Part shown: piece after piece, positions 38,521 to 50,730 of the stretch
Numbering within the stretch: the first letter of the stretch is position 1
Layout of the letters: each line of letters starts with the position of its first letter
From: Solea solea
Lineage: Eukaryota; Chordata; Actinopteri; Pleuronectiformes; Soleidae
Direction: 5' to 3'
Length of the DNA stretch: 64,000 nt
NCBI RefSeq assembly: GCF_958295425.1
Contig: NC_081146.1
Coordinates: 11,578,985-11,642,984 of the forward strand
Position numbers and translations under genes: made by a program
Notes under the pieces: model-generated
What the model was told of the DNA's origin: nothing
Seen by the model: only the letters and a program-made list of their open reading frames with translations
Databases searched by the model: none

Positions 38521-40409
38521 ATTTACCACGTTCAAGTCAGGTGCCTCAGAATAATATTTCACAGGAACTAAGAACCTCTTAATAAGACTTAAATAAAGCA
38601 AAGAAGAACCTAATCATCCCATTAATGTGTTGGATCCACTTATTTCAGGACCTTAGATGACATGCAGGGATCATGATGGATGTCTTTATTTGCCCCATGA
38701 GAACAGAAATATGTCCTGATAATGAACAAAGCATTTTTTTCTCTCCTAAATGTGCTGTAAACTGTATATCTGGCTTTTAGTGTGGCCTCGTAATAGTTGT
38801 TGTTGTTGTCATGTGTGCACTTAGTTGGTGCAGCTTTGTCTGTTAAAGTGTAAATTTCATTTCATTTCCAGTGGGACTGAGAGGTGTTAGGTAGTAACAG
38901 AATAGCTCTGTCCACAGAGATACTTGGATGAAAAGATTACTAATAATAAAAAAACAGAAAAAAACTAAAAGCGACTAAAAAAAAAAAGCCTTGTGTATTT
39001 ATTTGTGAAAATAAACTGTAAGAAGAAATGAATGAGCTGTTTTAAATTTGGACCTGGTTGCTGCTTGCCTGTGGCCAAAATCTGCACTTCTATTGTGGAG
39101 AAAGTCACTGAAAGAACAAAGATGAGCTGCTGCAGGCGAAGTCAAGGCAAAGCACAGCAGTGCAGCGGAGAAAGCGGTGTTGTAGTGTTGAAAGTCTTCA
39201 CACGGGAGGGCTATAAGAGACAGGAATGAAGGATTAGTCACAGTTAAAGATCTAACGCTGATCTTTTCTCATGCTTTGTCCTCATTTCTTTTTGCACTGT
39301 CTTCCCTCCCTCACACTGCCTGTCCGTGTAATTGTCCAGTGGCTTGGATCTGCCTGTGTGTGACATTTGACCGGTGACTGTGGTATTAATCTCTGGTTTG
39401 GCAGATTTTACAGACAGCGATGCAGAGCCTTCTCTTTCATGATGGTGGCCAGCTGTGAGGGCAGAAGAAGATATAGAGCACTTTGTCATTTAGATACAGA
39501 GATCGCACTCATCCAGTGCGCTGCGAGAACAGCTGTTTTCTCACTTGCTACGTTGCTAAAGTTCACGCAGGGCTCTTTGTTAATAGGTATGACTAATCTG
39601 CTGTTTGAACACAGTTTGACCTGCTCACTTCCCACAGTCCCTGCAGACACCATGCGCTTTTAGTCTTTTTTAGCTTACATTATTTTAGGAGGTGCAATAC
39701 CAGCACTGTGATATGTCTAGTGTATGTGTGGAATCATCACAATGTCTTATGTGAAGACTTAGTTTCTGTAATAGAGTGATCCACATCACTTCACTCATCC
39801 TGGATCACCTGAATGGAGTAACAAAATAATTCACTATCACGCTTTAATGTTTATGTTTTCTTGAGCCTTCTAATTTGAGTTTTCTTCTATGCCTCACATT
39901 ACGAGGGCATGAAAAGTCTTTCTTTTGGTTCCCGCTTCACATTTCTTATTTTTCCCCCACTATTATTTTCCCTCTAATTTATTAGTCTTTTTCTTTCAAG
40001 TGTACTGTGTGTATATTCACGTTTCTTCTCCTTCCTCTCATGTGCAAATAAATAAAATAAAAAAAGGAAACGTTTTTGCTCCAAAGGGAGGAAAATAGTT
40101 TCCTCACAGAGACAACAAAGTACTTACTTCTGAATGGTAAGAAATGAATTAGCACACTAGTGATGAGTGAAATGAATATCAAAATGAGGGCTTCACAGTT
40201 CATAAACATAATATTAATAATATAACAAAATATATTGAATCTTTGTTCATATCACATAATAATATCACTGTAGAAATTGGTTTTGAATATTGCCCAGCAC
40301 TAAATCGAACTCTACCTGTCTAGACTGTGCTCGAGGTATTGGGCTGCTGGAAAAATATGTGTTTGGACAGGAAAATGAAAAATAAACTGCCTCTCATTTC
40401 CTTTGACAG

Positions 40410-40703
40410 TTCCTCCATCCCCCATTGCACCACCCCAGCTGCTGCGTGCCGGCTCCACTTACCTGATCATCCAGCTCAACACCAACTCTATCCTGGGAGA
40501 TGGCCCCATCATCAGGAAGGAGATTGAGTACCGCGCCAGCCAGTCTCCGTGGTCAGAGGTGCATGGGGTTAACATGGTCACCTACAAGCTGTGGCACCTG
40601 GATCCAGACACAGAGTACCACATCAGTGTGCTGTTGACTCGGCCAGGAGAGGGAGGAACTGGACCTCCGGGACCACCTCTTGTGAGCAGGACCAAGTGTG
40701 CAG
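40410..40703 (+). CDS. ptpru: ptpru exon: fibronectin type III repeat 1
   Basis: This 294-bp exon encodes residues 215-312 plus one base and holds nearly one complete FN3 module. [20 protein letters not shown] opens it. EIEYR, SPWSEV and the [20 protein letters not shown] segment supply the conserved Trp, Leu and Tyr of the fold, followed by [14 protein letters not shown]3 repeats form the rod-like stalk that spaces apposed membranes. [14 protein letters not shown] and TRPGxGGTG match mammalian PTPRU nearly residue for residue as I recall it. It is flanked by TTTGACAG and GTGAGC, and the split codons at both ends (phase 1 to phase 1) allow module shuffling. The 294-bp length is typical of the family. 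Confidence 0.97.
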
Positions 40704-40967
40704 GTGAGCTCCAGCTTCAAAAGGCTATATAATGGGACAAGGCTTAGTAGTTTAATACATTATAAATATTCTCCAATCTTTTCATCTTAAGACAACTCAA
40801 AGTTGTCTACTTGAGATCCCGCATGACTCATGATAGTCTAAGTGAGTGTGAGAATGAGTCCCTTTTCTCTACTTTGACTGGCTTATCTTTTAGGATTTGT
40901 GGAGGCCAGAAGAGGTGGAAGTATCAAATGTTTCCCAAGGAAAGACATCCTTTATTTATTGCAACAG

Positions 40968-41020
40968 AGATACAGTACTGTATTAAAGTATTAGGGCACC
41001 ACCAGCTTTGTTTTTTTTTA
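40968..41020 (+). repeat. Dispersed repeat fragment related to 18812-18870
   Basis: ACAGTACTGTATTAAAGTAT followed by TAGGGCACCACCAGCTTTG and a T run parallels the segment near 18812. Confidence 0.5.
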
Positions 41021-42659
41021 TGATGTCTTGACATTTAAAAGATGTGACTGCAATATGGTCTTATTTATTAATAAATCATCAATCATTTTTACCCATTAAA
41101 CATGTGTATGTAATGCTCAAGCATGTCTTGAATAATAGACCTTTTTTCCCAGCAGATGTTTGGAGAAAAACAGGTTTTACCGTTAACTTTAATCAGGGTT
41201 CCACTCCAGTGTTAAGAGAGCCATTGTTCAAGTGTAAGAGTAAGTCACACTAAATACTCGACCCCAGATTCATCTTGACATCGTCGCTGTGTATTTTAAT
41301 GCCTGGCTTTAAACATGAAAGCACTGTATAGCTACAAAGATACACTGACCACCTGCAGCTGCGTTTCAAGCTGAAAGCACATCACCCACTGCTCAGCTTT
41401 CATCTATATCTTATTCGCTGTCGGTTGAATCGCTGAGTATTGTCTGAGTTATCACTTGCATCTTTTCCACAACACAAATATGTACACGTATCTGTTGGGA
41501 TTCTGAAAGGACCTTTTATGCGAAATGTAGTGCTGAGAGAATATAAAGGGCACTGTGGTCTTTGCTGCAACCTTTACCAGGATGTTGCGCTCTGATTTAA
41601 ACCAGATTTAAACTGATTTAAATCTTTACATTTAACCCAGTCATTTTACAATGACTGCTAAGATCCCGACTGCTAACTGCAGAGTCTGGCAGTACACACG
41701 GGCCACATCTGTCAGGATAATCTGCTGAATCTCACTCAGAAGAGGAACTGATAGACAAGTTCTGACTCAGTTGCTGCATATCCTTATCTAATTAAAAAAA
41801 TACTTATTCACTTATACTGGCCTTTTTTGAACTTTGAAGCTGAGTAGAGTGCGAGAGAGTCTTTTTGCTTCAAGCTTGGTAATACTTGTTTGACGGTTAT
41901 TTAAAAGATAACATCCGGTTGGACTAGAGTACGTAGCCTAAAGCAGCAGAAGACAGAGTTTTATCTTGGTAGTACAGTACAGTAAATAGACTAGAATTTG
42001 TCGGTGACAGCGGTGGAGACGCATTATTAACAAATTTACCCTGTAAAGACAAATAATGAGGTATATACAAAACACCATTCTGAATTAATCTACATTAAAG
42101 GTTTTATACAAAGTAGCTACATGATAAACTTGTTGTCATCCTAGTGTGTATTCCACTAATCGTCATTAAAACACCAATTATTGTTTTAATTTGTTTGGAG
42201 AATGTAAAATAAAATTGGCCATAACAATTCTCAGGGTGTTCATGCCTTTCAGTTGCTATGCAAACAATCTTTCGAAACCAGAAGATATTTAGTTCAACTG
42301 AAGTTAATAAAAAGTTTTTCTTTTGTGTTAGCTTTCAGATTAAAAATGTATTTTCCCCCAGTCGTTTTTGTGTTTGTTTTTTTGAAATGAATTAAACATT
42401 GTGTTGTGCCTGTTCACACCTGTGCTCTTCCTTTCATCATTAATAGAGACCCAGAACACACAGAAACAAAATAATAATAATAGTAATACAGCACATTTAC
42501 ATCTAAAGAGCCCAAAGAGTATTGCGTTAATGCAGAAACACATATTACTGCTTCGCATCAGCAACCTGTGTGTCATGGTCATGGGCACACAAAATGGAGA
42601 GCTTTGTGTTACCCAAAGGCAGTCAGTGGATTTGTGTCTTCCATGGTCATCACTCTTTT

Positions 42660-42895
42660 CTATGCCCAACGGTCTTTTCCTACCACACACCATCCCTCAC
42701 ATTTCTCCCCACCCTGCTCCACTAGAGCCTCACTTCCCCCCCCCCTCCCCTCCAATGACATATTAAAGCTACACTCCTCTCCCAACAGCCAAAGACACCC
42801 CTCATTCATCAGGCACCCAATGCCCTCTCTCCCCAGTCCCTGCATACCCCTCCCTCCCCAACGCACAACACACAGAAAATTCACAACAAAAAAAA
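42660..42895. other. C-rich pyrimidine-biased stretch
   Basis: Long blocks of C and T on the plus strand, including a ten-C run near 42737, with purines largely on the other strand. It has no protein motif. It may adopt triplex or G4 structures on the minus strand. Confidence 0.6.
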
Positions 42896-42956
42896 AGAAA
42901 AGGGGGGAAAAAAAGCTGACAGCGAGAGATGAGAGTAGTGGAGGCTGTGGTGTGGC

Positions 42957-42959
<3 letters not shown>

Positions 42960-42992
<33 letters not shown>
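42960..42992. repeat. (TG)n microsatellite
   Basis: About 15 pure TG units. Confidence 0.95.
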
Positions 42993-42995
<3 letters not shown>

Positions 42996-43327
42996 ACAGG
43001 GTAGTTTTTCAAAGTGAGAGACTGAAAAGGTAAAAATGAGGCAAGAGGTGAGGCGAGAGATGACTCACAACGTAGGGAAATTGCTTTCGCAATTGCTGGT
43101 ATCGGTGTTTTTGAGAGTCACCAAGCTCAGCCTTTAACGATACATTTACATTTCAACCACTGTTACATTAGCTTGTTCAGCCATGTGGGTTCATCCATTT
43201 AATATTGCGGCGTTTGCTGAGCTGTGAAACAGGGCATTTAGATACAGTGCTAGTTCAATGCACAGCAAACATAGGTGAAAACAACTTTGCCAATTTGTTT
43301 TTTTCCTAGGTAGCTGATGGTTACATT

Positions 43328-43355
43328 TATTCATTCATTCATTCATTTATTTATG

Positions 43356-43386
<31 letters not shown>
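43328..43386. repeat. (ATTC)n(TTTA)n tetranucleotide array
   Basis: Three or four ATTC units pass into about ten TTTA units with one TGTA variant. Confidence 0.92.
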
Positions 43387-43453
43387 TAGTGCATTTGACA
43401 GAATCCTGCATGGTTCGATCAGTGGATTTCTTACGAGGGCGTAAGAGGGCGTA

Positions 43454-43489
43454 TACTATATGGCGTTATTCACTATACGCCGTATAGTA
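43454..43489. repeat. Short inverted repeat
   Basis: TACTATATGGCGT (43454-43466) and ACGCCGTATAGTA (43477-43489) pair with one mismatch around a 10-base loop. Confidence 0.75.
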
Positions 43490-44675
43490 AACTGCAAAGC
43501 TCCTCCACCTGGTGCATCTGACCTCTATGAATCTGCTGGAGACTCAGTTCACCACCTTGTCCTCAAAGCTCCTCTGACCCAACTTCCAAACCATCTGTTC
43601 TACACCGCCTCTGCTGACCCCACATACCTCCACTGAGTCCTCGTGGCTGCTCCCTTTGCTGTCGGCCTTATTAGGGTTTTAGAACGGGGGCGATACATGG
43701 TGGGTTGTTGTGGGGATTTCACCAAGGTAATGTTGTTTATCTACTATACAGAAGGCTTATTAGGAAGGTATGTAGGAGGGAAGTGAATTTGGTCTCCCAA
43801 AGTCTGTGTCCTGCCACTGTGTCTGAGCTCACTCTTCCATGGTCATACTGAATATCCCTTTCCTCCTTCCCGAACATGTTGGCTATTTGGGCTTTACTGT
43901 ACACATTCACATCTTTCCAGAGCTGAGCTGCCCTCATGCGGGTGCTGTTAAACTAATGGCCGTGAATGTGAACATGGCTCTGATGGCCATCCAGGTGTGC
44001 TTGATGAGCCATTGCTGTGATTATCAGCACGGTGCATTAGCACAGCTTGAAGCCCCTCAAGTAAATCACAGAGGAAAGGCGAGCATTTGTACAGCAGGTG
44101 GTCCCCAAACTACGTTAATGGGCTTCCACCTGCTGCTGGGTCACTGAACCTTCTGGCAGGCCACTGCCCGTGATACTCTAGGTCTGTGAGAGGGTGCCAA
44201 CACCGGAGCCTGACTAAAATTAGGTCCAGTAAAGTGCTTTGTCTTTCTTGGCATGTCGTTCATCATATCTTCTATTTGGAGCCAGAATTCCCTATATGTG
44301 CTTATTTGGGTTGTTTGGATTTATGTGTGCTTGTGGGTCGTTTCTTCTTCTTCTTGCATGTCTGTATGAATTTGTTTTTCTCCACTGACACAGTCAGTCC
44401 AGATCGCCCCCACAGATGTATGCCATACAAAGGCAGCTTTGCTCAGTCTTACCGCTGTCCCATGACACAGTTTAGGGGAGATAATAAACCCGAGGCTGTC
44501 ACATCCACTCTGATTTCCAGTCTCTGAGGATCAACATGGTGCTCTGGGCTTTTGGCCATTTTAGGGCGGCTGCAGTTTTCACGCCATGGGGTGCCAGAGA
44601 ATGGGTGCCCATGGCATGGAGACAAATAAGACGAGGCAAGAGGAAGGGACTGGCACAAATGTCCACTTTGAGTGA

Positions 44676-44708
44676 ACCCACAATGAGCACAGTGTGCTCA
44701 TTGTGGGT
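44676..44708. repeat. Perfect 33-bp palindrome
   Basis: ACCCACAATGAGCACA (44676-44691), one central G, then its exact reverse complement (44693-44708). Weaker pairing continues outside: CTTTGAGTGA on the left resembles the reverse complement of the CTCAGCACTTAAAG side. Confidence 0.9.
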
Positions 44709-46296
44709 AACTCAGCACTTAAAGACCTCTCTTTATTTAGCTCTCAGACTGTGCAGACTATCAGTTGCACCATTAAGACAATCCTCAGTCACACTGAACA
44801 ATGGAACGTTAATATTTCTTGCTGGGTGCAGTCTACTGCTTTGCGATTACTGAGCCCACCCATTTATCTGCCGTCACATTACTCTGGATGAGGTTCAGAT
44901 TAATGCACCGGTCATATTTTCATCTTGTATGAAATGCCAGACAGCAAATGAAAAGAGAAGGCTGCTGACTGTATAGGCCTCCAGCATAGACTGGAAGTGC
45001 CATTAAATTTTGCTCTAAAAGAATTGCTCTACTGCAGGCAGTAATAAGCACATGAGAATTTAGGCATAGGGCTGTAACGTCTGATATTGTTAATATTACA
45101 AAAATAAGTGTGTTTGAAATTGTACAGACTGAAGAATGCAGCGGTAAAGACATAAACATAGTGAGTAATATAGAGACACGGCTGAATAATCATATTTTAT
45201 ACAGAAAAACGAGTGTATATCTCTGTTTGTGTGTCCTTTCACAAAGCACCTTGCACATCAATTTCCTTAGATAATTCTTGTTTTGGTGCATTAGCCCCTG
45301 CTCGGTGATGCATTATCAATCTCATGTAAGTTCCCTCCACTAATCTGTGCTGCTGTGAGAACCCCAGTGTGTGCGCAAGTCAGTGAAAGACTGAAGACCT
45401 TGGCCAATAACCTCAAACTCCGCTGATCTCTCTCTGTAGCTGTCATTCCCTGCCTCCCTGGCCCATTACTCAACACGGCCTATTAAGAGAATAAATCCAT
45501 ACAATACATTATGTAGCATATTACTTGACAAAAAGGCATTGATTGTGTTAATAATGGCCACCAATAAATGCCTCCATTGATACGGAGGATGTCCTTGGCT
45601 TAACTCAGCTGCTTTTCAGTTCGGTCCATCCTCCTGAACACTAGCGGGTTTGTGCCTCTGCGTATAGAGGCTCTCTGTCTTTTCAGCTAGCAGTTACATT
45701 TGAGGAGGATATCAAAGACAGAGCTGTTGTCTTTTAAGTCCGAGTCAGACAAAGTCAGGGTTAACCTAGCAATGACCAGAATTAAGATAGTGCCTTGTAA
45801 AAAAAAAAAAAAATCTGACAGGCCATCGAGACATTTTTGCTTGTGGATTAAACCTCAGGTCAAGGAAGTACAACTACTGGATAGCCTATTTGCTTGTTGA
45901 CATAGAGGCAGGGACTAATGGGAGTGCAATGGCAAACTGTAGCCTTTTCGATTAATTAGTGCAATTGGCATGAGTTCCTGCTCTGCCATAGGGATGTGGG
46001 AGTGTTTTTCTGGCAGCAAACAGTTGTGATGGGGAAGTATAGCTGCAGGTAGGAGGGGAACAAGTGCAAAACTGCCAGTGAAGTCCTGGGACATTAGTTA
46101 CACTCCAATTTTCTCAGTATTTTGTATAAAATTGGTTATTTCTCAAGCAAACAAAGTTACCTGTGTTTTCATTTTCTAAAATCCATTATTTTGCTATCTT
46201 GAGATTTTTTTTTTATGACATTACCTGTTATTGTTTTATTTCTCCATGCTTTATTGCTCAATTTTCTCTTTTCTGTTTTTCTTTCTTCCTTCCTAG

Positions 46297-46614
46297 AGCC
46301 CATGCGTGCACTGCGGGGCCTCACAGCCACAGATATCCAGTCTAGGCAGTTGTCGCTGCAGTGGGAGAATTTGGCGTTCAACCTGACTCGCTGCCATACC
46401 TACTCAGTGTCCCTGTGCTACCGTTACACCACGGCGGGAGGTGGCGGGGGCCACAACACCACTGTGCGCGAGTGTCTGGCAGTGGAACACAATGCATCTC
46501 GCTTCACGCTGCGTGATCTGCCACCCTACCATGGCATCTATGTCCGCCTGTCACTGGCCAATCCAGAGGGGAAGAAGGAGGGCAGAGAAGTTACTTTCCA
46601 GACCGAGGAGGACA
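46297..46614 (+). CDS. ptpru: ptpru exon: fibronectin type III repeat 2
   Basis: This 318-bp exon encodes residues 313-418 plus one base and makes up FN3-2. PMRALRGL begins it. LSLQWENL gives the conserved Trp, [14 protein letters not shown] the central strands, and [18 protein letters not shown] with [19 protein letters not shown] the last strands. Three sequons are present (NLT, NTT, NAS). A run of glycines (GGGGG, 46437-46451) lies in the loop after CYRYTTA and makes this exon slightly longer than I recall for mammals. Acceptor TTCCTAG, donor GTAAGT. The frame stays open for about 40 bp beyond the donor by chance. GC content is visibly higher than in the flanking intron. Confidence 0.96.
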
Positions 46615-48342
46615 GTAAGTTCCAGAGGAGGTCACCAAAAACATTGAAACAGTGAACAAAAAAGTTTTTTTTACTTTCAATCTTGGTACAATATAAATAG
46701 GTTTTGGACTTTGGATGAGTAAAAGTTTTTGGCACAATTTAAATTTTGCCGATGTATTCACCACTTTTAGTAACTTTACTTTTGAGATTAGATTTGAATA
46801 TAAAACCATATGATAAGATCACAAGTAAAGCACGTGAAATTGGATTCAATTATACCCCTTAAAACTTTTGGCTTGGTCCCAAGTGGCAAGCAGTGGTGAC
46901 GTCATCCATAATCATCTTAACAGCTGTTTGGAACCCTCACCATTTGTGATTTGACTTTTTGCAACCAGAAATTCACAGAGGTCACCTGCACCCAGGCTCC
47001 TATTGTATGAAACTAGTTTTCAATCACACTTGTGACCAGAGCATTCATCTGAAGCTCAACCACACTGGTGTCCACTGATATGTGCCATGCTGTTTTATCT
47101 ACTGTTTTAGCCAGAAATGTTTCCACTTTTTTTATACAATGTCCTTTTATATATAAACATTATTTACCCTGGCGTTTTCATATCTGTTTTTCAGATGTGA
47201 AACTATTGGCATGTCTTCTTGAGTGATGTCTCCTCTTTACTTTCCAGATTTCCAGATAGCTTATTAAAATAATTGGCCCAATAATGTAAAAATACTGCAA
47301 AAAGAAAGAAAGGAAAGTGAATTGATCCTTTTTTCATCAGACCTTTAGTCTGACATTATTGTGTTATAGTTATTTTTAACCTTATATATAACCAGGTTTT
47401 GGTTAGTATTTGTATTTGCTTATTATTTTTAACAGGTTTAACACGTAGTTGAGCTCCTTTTTGTTTTCTGCTATCACATTATTACAGAGAGCACGGCCGT
47501 CTGACTGAGGCGTCACAAAAGATCCATTTCATTTTCAGATGAAAATAACACAAAAGAGACTAAATTATGTGTGAGACTCTGGCAACCCAGAGATAGGATT
47601 TTGTGCTTATTACTTATCTTCTATTATTCCTTTGTGCCATAGCACATTGGCTGCATGGCATCGAAGAGAGAAATCAAATCTACCATGAAGAAATCCAAAC
47701 AAATGTGATTTTTTTTTCCCCCCATATATATATATATATATATACACGCACACACACACACTGTATATAAACACACAATACACGTCTATTATGAAGTTTG
47801 CCAACAGCCTTGAGAAACAGCAACTGTGTCCTGCAGACTGACTGCATTCAAAAATACCAGTCAACTCTGACTGGCTGTTTGACTCTTGCTTTAGCCTCAG
47901 GCCTGAATCTCCCACAACTGTCTCCCTCTGACCCGCGGTCACTCAGACCACAGGGACTGGAGCTGCTTCTGAAAGGCCCACAAAAAAACTGTTAACACAG
48001 AATATTAAGACACTCCTTGTCCTCTCGCTGTCGTTCAGAAACAAGTGTCTGACATAATCATCATTATATTTCAACTCTTGCATTGAGGAATGCTATAAAA
48101 TAATAATCTCTAACTTGTATTTTCTGCCTCTTGTATGTTGTGGGTTGATGCAGTTCATGAATTAACTGTGTCCTTATCTGATGTCCTCAGCCTGCTGCTC
48201 TCTGGCTGTCTGAGTGTCTCATGTGGAGTATTGTTCCGAGCCACTGTGACATTCACTTCTCTGATATTGACAAGAAAAGCTCTCTATGGGATTACCGCCT
48301 GAATTTTCCCCATTAAATATTTGTTCTGATAATTCCTTATAG
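46615..48342 (+). other. ptpru: Intron between FN3-2 and FN3-3 (1728 bp)
   Basis: The donor is GTAAGT and the acceptor CCTTATAG. It contains a compound (TA)n(CA)n tract near 47726-47762 and nothing else that I recognise. Confidence 0.9.
47726..47762. repeat. Compound (TA)n(CA)n microsatellite
   Basis: About ten TA units followed by CGCACACA-type units. Confidence 0.9.
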
Positions 48343-48452
48343 TTCCCGGAGGCATAGCACCAGAGTCGCTCACCTTCACTCCGCTGGATGATATGATCTT
48401 CTTGAAATGGGAGGAGCCTGTTGAGCCCAACGGCCTTATTACCCAGTACGAG
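48343..48452 (+). CDS. ptpru: ptpru exon: first half of fibronectin type III repeat 3
   Basis: This 110-bp exon encodes residues 419-455. [20 protein letters not shown] leads to [16 protein letters not shown], the Trp-containing B-C strands of an FN3 module. The phrase [13 protein letters not shown] is characteristic of R2B phosphatases. The acceptor is TTATAG at 48341-48342 and the donor GTGAGC. The exon starts with two bases of a split Ile codon and ends in phase 0. The 110-bp length matches the family plan. It is too short to stand out as an open frame and was found by continuing the protein. Confidence 0.95.
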
Positions 48453-50528
48453 GTGAGCCCAGACCGACACTCTTTCTGTGCACATGCTCAGTGTTGAACA
48501 GAAACAGATGGGTAAAAATTAATGGTGCTTGCATTTCAGTCAACATGAACAAGGTGTTGATGTTCGCATAATTTAGTCCATTCTGAAATGTTTGGAGGTA
48601 AAAACACAATTTCATCACAAGATCCAGTTACTTGCTGTTCCACAACTATTTAGACAAATACAGCAGTAGCCTCTTATTATTTCTAGCTCTTAGGAATAAA
48701 ACATTTCAGACAAGGGTTAGATTAATGCTGTTGTTCATATTTGAATGTGTTGTTTTTCATTTTTAATTTCACAAAAGAAAGTGCTTTAGGCTTTAAGTCT
48801 AATTAATGTGAATGCAACACTGTCTGGGATAATGGATTTAGCTAGTGTTGCTGGACAAGTAAACACAATTAAACTTTTCTTTTTTGTTGTGTTGTTTTTC
48901 CTCAAGCTCTTTGTATTCAAGTATCTCCCCCATAGTCATTACTTTAAATCAGGAGAAATCCAAAGCTTGACAGGTCTGCCCAAGTTACTGCTGTTGATTG
49001 GACAGCCGGGGGGAAGGGAATGGGCAAAGGCTTTGTTCAAATTTCTACTTTTAATATATCAAAATAACAAAAGCACTTTGCGTGCGACAAAACAAAATAA
49101 CTTGGGAAATAAGTTATATTTTATGACATTAAGCTTCAGAGTAACTATAGTGGACCTTAATAGTTAGGGCCTATTATTGGTACAATAACAACATTTTCCT
49201 TGAACTTAAATATGCTCTTTTCTTAATGTTATGTCCATTATACACTATTTTTCCTTTCTATTTGGTGGGCATTAAGTTCAAGTGCCACTGTAATTGCCAA
49301 AGTAAATTATGTACATGATCACCACCACTTTGCTTTATATTCTCCTTCTTCACTGCTCTCGTTGACCTTGACCATATGTCTTTGTACCTATTGTTGGTTT
49401 GGTCCCTTTTCATTAGACGTCTTCATCATTATTAGTCACATGTGCTCTGTTTTAGCCCCTCTGTTTAGTGGATAATGCTTTTATATTTACTGTATACCCT
49501 TTGTGTGTTATTGCTGTTTTGTCCGCGCTATTTTCAAATAAGATTTAACTTATAAAGTGGAGGCTGCACAAGATTTTTTTATTGTGTTGATCCTCCTTGA
49601 CTGAGTGTAAAAGGTTTATGCAGGGCTGTAGAAATCTTTGTTATTCCTCTCAAATTAAACCATTGACCTCTCTGCCTGAGCCCATCAACCACCATGCTGT
49701 CCTGCGTGGCCTCCCCACTGCTCTGTGCACTTTAGGGGCCTCTTTAATATCTGCCTTGGCAGGAAATGCTGAGGTCCAAGTGTGTTTTGTCAGTGGAGGC
49801 TCATCATTTAATCTGAACACCAAGGACGCATGAGCGGGAATTTGATAATCAACAGAGTTTTTTGTTTGCCTTGGTTGGCATGATCATTGTGTACACATGC
49901 ATGTGTTGGGGAGTGCATGATTATGACAAGCTTCAGTGTACTGTATATCCTAATATTCTCTCCATTGTCTGATCGCAGCGAGGTCATTAACTTTAGCTCA
50001 CGACGGCATGGTATTTTAATAGAAATTCTCATGAATGTACCAAGCATGCGAGGCAAATCATGAAGAAAAAAGAAATACTTCACTTTTTAAGGACACCCAT
50101 TCACTAACCCTAGCTTTTCAAAGTATGCATTTATGTCATTAAATGTCATTTTACATTATGTTACGTATGTGGCCTTTATCATGCATCAATTTAGTCAGAA
50201 TATAATTTATCACTCCTACTACTTATTGAAAAATCCCTGCTGTGACTTTGACTGAACAGTAACGATGCCATACAAGTACTGTTCATCTAAAACTATAAAT
50301 CCACACAGGCAATTTGCACACTGACGAGGCAAATTAATTTCTGAGCATAGTGAATCATAAAAATTTTACTGTGAATTTTACATTCACAGTCATCTGTGCA
50401 TCAGGTTAATGACATCTGCTGATCAGTAAAAACAAAAAAAAAAATGTTTTTGCTTGAAATCAAAGCAGAAAATGACTGGTTTCTGCAGTTTTTACCCTAA
50501 ACCTCTCTCTTCTTTCTCCGTACAACAG
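48453..50528 (+). other. ptpru: Intron splitting FN3-3 (2076 bp)
   Basis: The donor is GTGAGC and the acceptor TACAACAG. AT-rich sequence; no further gene, RNA or clear mobile element was recognised. Confidence 0.9.
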
Positions 50529-50730
50529 ATCAGTTACCAAAGTATTGAGTCATCTGACCCAGGTATAAATGTGCCAGGACCTCGCAGAACAGTGTCAAAG
50601 CTGAAGAATGAGACTTACCACATGTTCTCCAACCTCCACCCTGGAACTACTTACCTTATCTCCGTCCGTGCTCGAACGGCCAAGGGCTTTGGCCAGACAG
50701 CCCTCACTGAAATCACCACTAACATCTCAG
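50529..50730 (+). CDS. ptpru: ptpru exon: second half of fibronectin type III repeat 3
   Basis: This 202-bp exon encodes residues 456-522 plus one base. [12 protein letters not shown], then [20 protein letters not shown] and [20 protein letters not shown] carry the L-x-P-x-T-x-Y signature that ends FN3 modules. TEITTNIS is the linker. Sequons are NETY and NIS(A), the latter crossing the splice junction. The exon is nearly identical to mammalian PTPRU in these motifs as I recall them. The acceptor is TACAACAG and the donor GTATAA, a weaker donor than its neighbours. Confidence 0.96.

Larger units (their letters stand above)
37145..40409 (+). other. ptpru: Intron between the Ig and FN3-1 exons (3265 bp)
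   Basis: The donor is GTAAAC and the acceptor TTTGACAG. It contains a degenerate fish repeat with a GGGGTGGGAATC start near 37288, a short (TA)n tract near 38417 and the 3' tail of a fish SINE near 38490. A further fragment of the 'GCTGGGCAATAT' type lies around 40285-40305 on the minus strand. Confidence 0.88.
40704..46296 (+). other. ptpru: Intron between FN3-1 and FN3-2 (5593 bp)
   Basis: The donor is GTGAGC and the acceptor TTCCTAG. It holds a dispersed-repeat fragment near 40970, a C-rich pyrimidine stretch and (TG)n array at 42660-42992, a (TTTA)n array at 43328-43386, short inverted repeats at 43454-43489 and a perfect 33-bp palindrome at 44676-44708. No exon or RNA gene was recognised. 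Confidence 0.88.

Noticed and set aside
42568..43017. 149-residue plus-strand frame
   Set aside because: Pro/Ser-rich translation of a C-rich stretch ending in a (TG)n array; low complexity, not a gene.
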